Source: Achatina immaculata
Lineage: Eukaryota; Mollusca; Gastropoda; Stylommatophora; Achatinidae
DNA length: 64,000 bases
Direction of reading: 5' to 3'
Assembly: GCA_009760885.1 (NCBI GenBank)
Contig: CM019692.1
Coordinates: forward strand, 59,199,926-59,263,925
A program made the position numbers and the translations under genes. Positions 47,001-56,000 of this stretch are shown piece by piece. Numbering within the stretch: position 1 is the first letter of the stretch; each line of letters starts with the position of its first letter. The notes under the pieces are model-generated. The model was not told the origin of the DNA. It ran no database searches and saw only the letters and a list, made by a program, of their open reading frames with translations.

Positions 47001-50000
47001 CATGTTTACTTCCCAGTGCAGTTTGTGTGAGTGTTGGTATGTGTTAAAAATCATTCTTTTTTTTTTTTTGTTAAATATAGAATTGCAGTTTGTGCAAACA
47101 TTTTCATTTGTCAGAGAGTTTATAAAGTGTCATCTCCTTGCTTGCCCAGAATAAATCATAAGAAAACATAAACTTCTGACATAACATGTTGGGTCCTGCC
47201 TGTGGTTAGTACTGTTAATTTTAACAAACTTTCAATTGTACTGACATAAGTTCAGCTGAGTTTTACAGACATGATTTCCAGTAAACTACCAGTCATAATT
47301 TTGTGCATCTTCTTCAGTCTCTGTCTGCAAGATCATCAATGATTGAAGTGGCTGAGACAGTTGAGCGATACCGCGCTTTAATCCCCACACAAGAAGTTCA
47401 GATTCGAACAGGAAAAGTTAGCGATATGGACAGACACTATTGGTGGGACTTGGTGCATTCTAGATCTGAGGTTGAAGGCAGGCCTGAGAAAGTGTATCAG
47501 TTTTGTAATAGGTGAGCTCATTTAATTGTTTGTTTATTTAATGGTTCTTGCAGAATTTTAACTCACATTCGTATGTATCAGGTATAGTAAGAAAGTATTT
47601 TAACTTGCAATGGTTTATCTGTTTTCTGTTGGTAAGTGGTATTATCCTTCAACTTCTGCTGGATTCACAGCTGCATTCATCCATTAGGCATTATACTCAA
47701 AATGCATTAGTAATCATGCTTTTTTTAAAAAATTTTTGTAGAGTTCATGGTATTTTCGATGAGATTGTTTGCTTTTCTTTCTTCTGTGCCACTTCATCAG
47801 CACATTCAGATATTTTCTATCAGTCTCCCTCTACCTTTCTTCCGCTTTGAGTTTTCCATTAATTTAATTTTTGTTTTCTTATAGCATGTTCAAAGAATTT
47901 TGATTGCCGGTTTCATATGTTTTTAATTAACTTTTTTATTCTGCCACTTCTCCTAGAACTTGTTTTCTGACTATTGAAGATAAACAGTGTGTCTTTCTTA
48001 TGTTACTTCCACTCTGTCTGATCTGTTTCATCTGTTTATTATCAAAGTTTTTCTGACATAAAGTACAGTCAGCTGAAAACTATATCCTTCCCCTGCCGTT
48101 AAACATAACATAGGGCTCGCAAGATAGTTTGCCAATTTTTCCTGCCTTCGGCGAGCCTTTCAACTTCATCAAGGAATTTTATGCCTGTTAATTTGGCCTC
48201 TCTTAACAATGTCCCCTTTAGAGTTTCACATGGTCGACCTCTTTTTCTTTGGCCTGTTGTGTTCCACTTGATAGTTTGTTTTGGGATTCTCTGACTGTTT
48301 CTTCTCATCACGTGACCAACATATGTCTGTCTCATTTTTCTGATCACCCATGAGACTAGTTGTTGTTCAGTCATCTGTCTTATCTCTGCATTGTTCTTGA
48401 ATTTGTTCCACTTGATGCTGAGTATTTTCTTTAGGCATTTATTTTTGAAAGAGTCTAATTTATTGTCTATTTCTTTAGTTGTTTTCCAGCTTTCGCATAC
48501 ATAAATGAGGGTGGATATTACATTTGAATTGAATAGATTTTTGTGCTTATAACTTTTGAATTCCATATGTTCTCAAGATTCTTGAAGATTGATGCTGCTT
48601 TTGCAATTCTAATTCTAACTTCCTTTCTAGTGTCACCATCCTGGTCTATGTAGCTGCCAAGGTATGCAAATTAATTGACTTCTTCAACATCTGTCCCTTC
48701 TACGTATATTTTTCCATTTTGATTAATGGGAAGTTTAATTATTTTTGTTTTTTTTCTCCTTGTTAATTTCAAGTAGGGGCCGGCTAGCGTAGTGGTTAGA
48801 GCACTCGTCTAGCAACCAAATGGTCGAGGGTTCGAATCCCCAGCTGAGCGGGATTTTTTTTTCCGACCAATACGGCCCTGAGGTCGACCCAGCCTCGTAA
48901 AATGGGTACCAGAGAAAATCTGGGAAGTAAAGGCAGCGAGGAAAGGAACTGGTCACCCTACCTCATACGCTGATGACCCAGCATAATGAGGTCTCTAACG
49001 CTTCACCCCCTACGGCATTTGAAATGCTATGGGAATATCTTTACTTTACTTTTAATTTCAAGTCCTATTTTGCTAGCCAGTGAAACAGGCTATCTGTTTT
49101 TTCTTGCATGGAATTCACATTGTTACTAATAAGAGTTATGTCATCTGCAAAATCAAGATCTTCTAGTTGGGTCCAATGTACCCAGTCAATACTTGTGTTA
49201 CCTGTGCAACATTTTTTTATTATTAAGTCTATTGTAATTCCAAAAAGCAAAGGAGACAGTATACATCCTTGTTTCATGCCTGTTTCAATCTGGAACCATT
49301 CACTCATCCCTTTTTCTGTTTTGACTACACTTCCATTGTAGAAGTCCTTAATGATGTTGACAGTTTTAGATGGTATCCCATATAGACTTAAAATTCTCCA
49401 CAATGAATCTCTGTGTATGGTATCAAATGCCTTTTTAAAGTCTATGAAGTTCAGTATTAATGGTTTCTGCTTTTCGGTATGTTCTTCAAGTATTATTCTT
49501 AGAGTAAAGATCAAGTCGAGACAGCTTCTCCTTTTTCAAAATCCTGCTTGTTCTTCTCTCATTGCGGTATCCATTATATCTTTAAGTCTATTCAAAATGA
49601 CCTTGCAAAATACTTTTGACACAACTGATAATAAGGTTACTCCTCTCCAATTGTTGCAATCACTAAGGTTGCCTTTTTTTTTTTGGTATTTAACAATTTT
49701 TTTAGCCATTAATTTCATTGCTATTTCAATTTCATGCAGTGTAATTTCATCTAAGTTGACATTTAGTTGTGGGGCTGGTAAGGTGGTTTCAAGGTTTAAC
49801 AATTCTTTTTGGTGTGGTCGATTAAGTATTTCTTGGAGGTGTTCAGCCCATCTTTGCTTGTGGTCTTTACTTGATGTTAATAGGGTTCCAGTTTTGCTAA
49901 GGCTTGGTCTTTCTTTAGATGTAATAGTACCTGTTAGCCTCTTTTGTATGTTATATAAAGTTTTGCTGTCTCCTGTCTCTGCTGCTCTCTGCTTCTTTCA

Positions 50001-53000
50001 CAATATTGTCTATGCATTCTCTTTTATCCCTTCTAATTGAACTTTTTGCTTTCTTGTCTATTTCTTCGTATGTTTGCTTTCAGCATGTCTGATTTGGCTT
50101 CTTGTCTTTCATGTATGTACTTCTATGTGTTTTCTGATATCCATGCTTTTCTATTTGGTTTTTACAGTCCACCATTTGCTTTTGCTGCTGTGATTATGGC
50201 TGTGCTGTAATAATTCCATAATTCATCTATATCTATCTCCTCCACTTCATTTGGTGATGTGGAATGATTGGCAAGTTCCTGATTGTAATTACTGTTAGTA
50301 TTCTCTTCTTGTAGGCTGTGGCTGTTTATCTTTCTGTGTATTGATTTCTTGTGTTGGGTTTTCAGTTTTAGTTTTATTTTCCCTATACACAGGTTGTGAT
50401 CACTGTTAACATCTGCACCCCTATAAGCCCTTACATCTATGAGAAATGTTCTGTATTGCTTTCTAATACAAAACTGATCTATCTGGTTTCTAATTCTATC
50501 ATCTGGAGATACCCACGTTGTTTTATGTATCTCTTTGTGTGGAAATAATGTGCCTCCAATGACCATGCCCTCTGTTAGACATATTTCAGTTATTCTCTGT
50601 TCTGATTAACCATGTCATTTCCTTCTTTCCCCATTACTTTTTCAACATCGGTGTTATCTTTCCCTACCTTAGCGTTGAAATCCCCCATAGCAATTAGGAT
50701 GTCATGTTTAGAGACTTTGTTGATGATTTGTTGTAATTGGTGACAGAAGTCATCTTTCACATCATCATCTGCATCGTTCGTGGGTGCATAACACTGTATT
50801 ATTGTCATTCTTCCATGTCTTAGGTTGTATCGTGCTCTTATTATACGACTGTTCACTGGTTTCCATTCTACAAGGCTCCGTGCTGCCACATTTGACATAA
50901 TACTCCCTCGTGATGTTCACCATCGTCTCTGCCTTCATGTATTATTAACTTACCATTTTCCGCTGATATTTTACCTGCTTCTGGCCATCATATTTCGCTG
51001 TCTGGGTGGTATCTCTCCATTTCTTTGATGACCTGAGTAGTTTTTGTTGGTGCTGCCATCGTTCTTACATTCCAGAATCCAATCGTTGTCACATGTTTGG
51101 GGCTGACGAATGAGCTGTTCGGAGTTGGCATCTCTTAGTACAAACTTAATGTAAAAATAAGACTTTTTTTTTTTTGTCTTTCCTCTTCTTTACTTGATTT
51201 CATCTGCATTTCGCATCTGCTGAATAACCAAATTTATTTACTTGTGTCAGTGCTTTTCCATTTGTATTGGTGTAAGGACTTTGAAATTTTTGCTTCATTT
51301 GATGTTTCTATCATTTCTGTCTCTTTGCTGTTGAGTTCAAGCACACTTTTATTGCTCTCTTGATACTGTTTATTATTTGTAAATACATTTTATGGATGTA
51401 GTAAACTATTTTGCTAGTTTGAATTAAAGTGTTCTTGAAAATCATATGTAAAATCTTCCTTGACCTAAGTTATTTTTGCATGTGACACACCAGTCACACA
51501 GGGGCTAGTAAAATGGAAACATCATATGATGACATTTAATTTCATAACACAATTCTCAGACAGAATTTATCACTAGTTTTTGACAGTACATGTTGGACAC
51601 TTCAGAGCTATGTAATTTTATAGCTGCATTTATGTATATAGCTGGTTAAATTATTAGTATTATTTTAGGAAAAGATGATAATTTATTCTTTCCTGTCCTA
51701 TATGTTGAAATCTGATTGTTTTCCTTTTTTTCTCTACACAGCACAAGTGAGGCAAAGTCTGACTTTATGAAGGTCATCAGGCAGACTATCAGAGAAAGTG
51801 TAAGAAAGATGATCATTCCTTTCTCCTCTCATCCTCATCATCACACACATTCTTCCAACATTAGGCCATATTCATCATCTCCTACCTCGCACACTCCAAT
51901 TCCTCCTCAGGATTCTAGGAGCATTGGTGGTGCTGCAGGTGTAGCTTCATCCTACTCATCATCATCTTCTCACCCAATTTCCAGCCCACAGTTGGCTTTG
52001 TTCAAACGTCGCATGAAATCCACCGACACAGAGCGGCACTCAATGGATTTAGACAACAAAGTTAATGAAATTGACCTTGATTCAGGTTTCCGAACACGAA
52101 GCAAAACTGTTAGTGATCTTAATGAAGCCAGTATGGATGAATCAGGAGGATTTGTCCCTGGGACTTTAGAACCGGCCACAACGGAGAAAAACAAAGAGAA
52201 TAGTTCTTGTTCTTCAAGTTCTAATCTCAGCTGCTCGAGCCAAACTGGAAGCCAAAGTGGCTCAGCAAAACTGCAGTATGCAAGTGCAGACCCACTCCAT
52301 TATTCATCTAGTTCAGCCAGTTCAGCTGATCGAGCAGGAGCATCATCTCCTGTCTGGAAGAGAGCAGAGATTAAACTGAGACCTGGCCAGGAACAAGAAG
52401 ATGGACATTCAACAAGAAGTGGAGGAGACAGTAGCAATAATTCAGCTGAAAGTATCCCCCTGTCAGAAGAGACACAAAAACAGTCGTATTTGCTCCAGTG
52501 CCAGGTGGTGTTCCTCTGCTCAAGGACACAGAGTGCTGAAAATGTTGTGAGTTTCTGAGATTTTGTCATTTTCATGTTTAAACATGGGGAAAATCTTCTT
52601 CATCATATCATTTGTTCTGCAAAAGTGTTAATTTATCAGAATGACAAATAAGTGAACTAAGCCAGAACATGACTTTGAACACCGATAAAGTTTACGAAAG
52701 TGATGTTAGCAAGAATAAAACACTGCTGCATAAGATAATACTCTGTAAATAATAAATCTTGATTACAAACCATATTTTATCTGTTGCTTGTATGAGAGAA
52801 AGGAGTGTATTTTTGCAAATAACAATAATTTCTCAGCAGGTATAAGTATAATTTTCCTATTAATTTCAGCAAAGAAAGACATGAAGTTTAAGTGTGTTAG
52901 AAAGTTTTCTTTGCCATAGTCATTGTGATGATGTTACGGTTGAAGATGAATGGATATGTTGTAACACAGTGGTTTCTAAATGGGCAGGACTGCCCTCCAG

Positions 53001-56000
53001 GGGCATTGGGAAGATCAGGGGAGAGATTGTGTGTAAGGGAAAAAGAAGAAATAGATGACTGTATCTTCACCATCTAGCAAAATATGACTTGAAATTAACA
53101 AGAAAAAAAAATAATGAAACTTCCTATTAATCAAGAAGGAAAAATATACGTTGAAGAAGCAGTTATTGAAGAAGTAAACCAGCTTGCATACCTCGGCAGC
53201 TACATAGACCAGGATGGTGACACCAGAAAGGTATTAGAAAGGAAGTTAGACTTGCAAAAGCAGCATTGATCTTCAAGAGTCTTGAAAATATATGGCACTC
53301 TAAAGTTACAAGCACAAAAACCAAGCTAAGATTATTCGGTTCAGATGTAATACCCACCCTCATTTAAGCATGCGAAAGCTGGAAAACAACTAAAGAAATA
53401 AACAACAAATTAGACTCTTTTGAAAACAAATGCCTAAGGAAAATACTCGGTATAAAGTGGAACAAATCCAAGAACAACGCGGAGATAAGGCAGATGAGTG
53501 AGCAGCAGTCTGTCTAATGGGTGATCAGAAAAAGGAGATGGACATATATTGGTCACATGATGAAAGCAGTCAGAGAATCCCAAAACAAGCTATCAAGTGG
53601 AACACAACAGGCCAAAGAAAAAGAGGTCGACCATGTGAAACTCTAAAGAGGACATTGTTAAGAGAAGCCAAATTAGTAGGCTTAAAGTCCCTTGATGAGG
53701 TTGAAAGGCTCGCCAAAGACAGGAAAACTTGGCGAACTACCATGTGAGCTCTATGTGATGTTTAACAGCATGGGAAGGATGTAAGATGTAAGGTGACATT
53801 GGAACCAGCTGAGGGGAAAAGATTTTTGCCAGCACTAGAGTGTCTGAGGGGTAGGGGACAGCAGCTTGAAAAAGCTTGGGAACCACTGATGTAACAGAAT
53901 GAAAAAAATATATCTAAACTTTGTATCAGTGAAATTTGATATTGCCAGAAGAAACTAGCAAAGATTATTTCTTGTCACTCTTTGAAATTACCACTCCCCC
54001 GTCCCTCTGCTGTAATATTTTACCAAAGTGTTTGAACTTGCGAAATGTATCGTATCATTTTTCTAATATGATTTTATAGTAAATTCACATTTACTACCAT
54101 TTACTTATGTGATGAATTTGCGTGAAACAAATGTACAGAAAAAGCAGTTATTAAACTGAGCATTTTTGAAAGATTCAGTGGTGTGTAGAAATTCGTTAGT
54201 ACCAAACAGTATTCACTGAGACTGCACTTCTATAGAGACTTTTAATTTAGACGTCTATGGATAGAAGTGGGTAAATTTTAGCTTTTGGTCTAATTCTTAG
54301 GAGTGATAATTGTTTTTTTATGTGTGATGCTAGAGAGTTGCCAATTTTATTTTGATTAATTATTGTAAAATAGCTTGGAAGAGCAATGCAGACCGGAGAC
54401 AAAAATATAAAACATTTATGTGTGTGTATTTCCTTTTGACATCAAGTGTTGATGTTTATTTCGCTATCATATCATGTAATTATCAATGCATGTTTAATTA
54501 TAAGAGGAAGGGGGGGGCAGGGTAAGCTAAAAGATTTAAAGTATTGCTGCATCAGTCATTTCTTGAGTGGTTTTACTAATAATGATGATCATCAAGTTTT
54601 CTTTTTTTTTTTTTTTAAATGTTGTTATTTGATGGTTAACATTACAAACGGGTAAGCGTAGCATGCCAAAATACATAAATATGTCAGAACAAATGTATAA
54701 TATAAGTATTAATCAAAATTTATCATGTTCTGTTTAGTATACAATGGATTGTTTTATAGATGTAGTGTAATCTTTCGTGGTTTATGTTTGTAAACAAATG
54801 TATCTCTTATTACCAAGTTAAGTAACAGAGAGAGTGAAGTAAAGCATACTTGTTTAGTATGCACTGCTTTCACATTTGTTATTTTTAATCTTAATTATCA
54901 TCAAACTAAGAACAGATGATCATAAAACTTTCTTGCTTATTTGCAGAATCTATTCTCAGGTTACTGAGTTTCAGCAGACTGTTAAGAAAGTAATGAAAAC
55001 TTAAAATCTGATATATCCATAGTTATAGAATAATATAAAGGTATATTTGTAGTTATTCTGTGCCATACACTAAAAGCAAGCATAATTTTTATCAAAGAAA
55101 AAGAATACACATAAATTTTGGTGCATTATTTTTTATCTTGGAACAAAAAAAAAATCCTTGCCATTATTTTACAATTGCTGAAGTAGGAAGTATAATATTA
55201 CCTACAAAAGATTTGTGTATTTTTTTTTTTTTTTGGTGGTGGGGGGGTTGGGAATAGATATTTTCACATATTCATTAAATTCTTTTGTACTTCATTCATA
55301 TATTAGAAGTCTGAAGAGGGCAAATTTAATATTAAGATTCAGAATTCTTGATTCTGGACATTATATTCTTTTGTACAAGTGAATGATATTTTTTAGGCAC
55401 TGCATAGTAATTTCTAAACTTTATTTTAGCAAGAAGTCCCAGTTTGAAGTGCTGCAGGGTGGAATCTATGGATGCAGTTGAAATTTATGATACATAAAAT
55501 CTTTATGTGAAAAAGAAACAAGTGAGGTTTCAGTTGTTTATTGTCTGACATTTAAAATGGGAAAACCTGAACATAATTTCTTTTGCTCAGATTCACTTTT
55601 GCCATTTTCCTGTTTATGAGACTTCTGACTTTAAAATTATATATCAAGCTAAAAAAAAAGGACATCTTCTTTGAATTATACACAGTCATGTCTTCCAGGT
55701 TCCATTTGCTTGCTCTGTTTTGCCATTTGCTCATGAACTACCTGGTGAATTTAAAAACTTCTCCGTAACTATCCCATGACTTAATACACTTTTGTGCAGT
55801 CTCTAAATGACTTTACATCACTTATTTGTAACTAGTCCGTGACTTTGCACATTTCTCTTTTAACTAAACCATAACTTTACACACTTTTTTATAACCACTT
55901 GATGATTTTCTGGTGTAACCGTTCAACAAATTTTGCTGTGTCCTTAACCACCTCTTGTTAAGCATACACATCTTATACTAACTACTGACAGATAGTAAAT

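Noticed and set aside
48775..48850. Functional tRNA gene
   Set aside because: A tRNA-like head with box A and box B is present, but it continues into a SINE body with target duplications.
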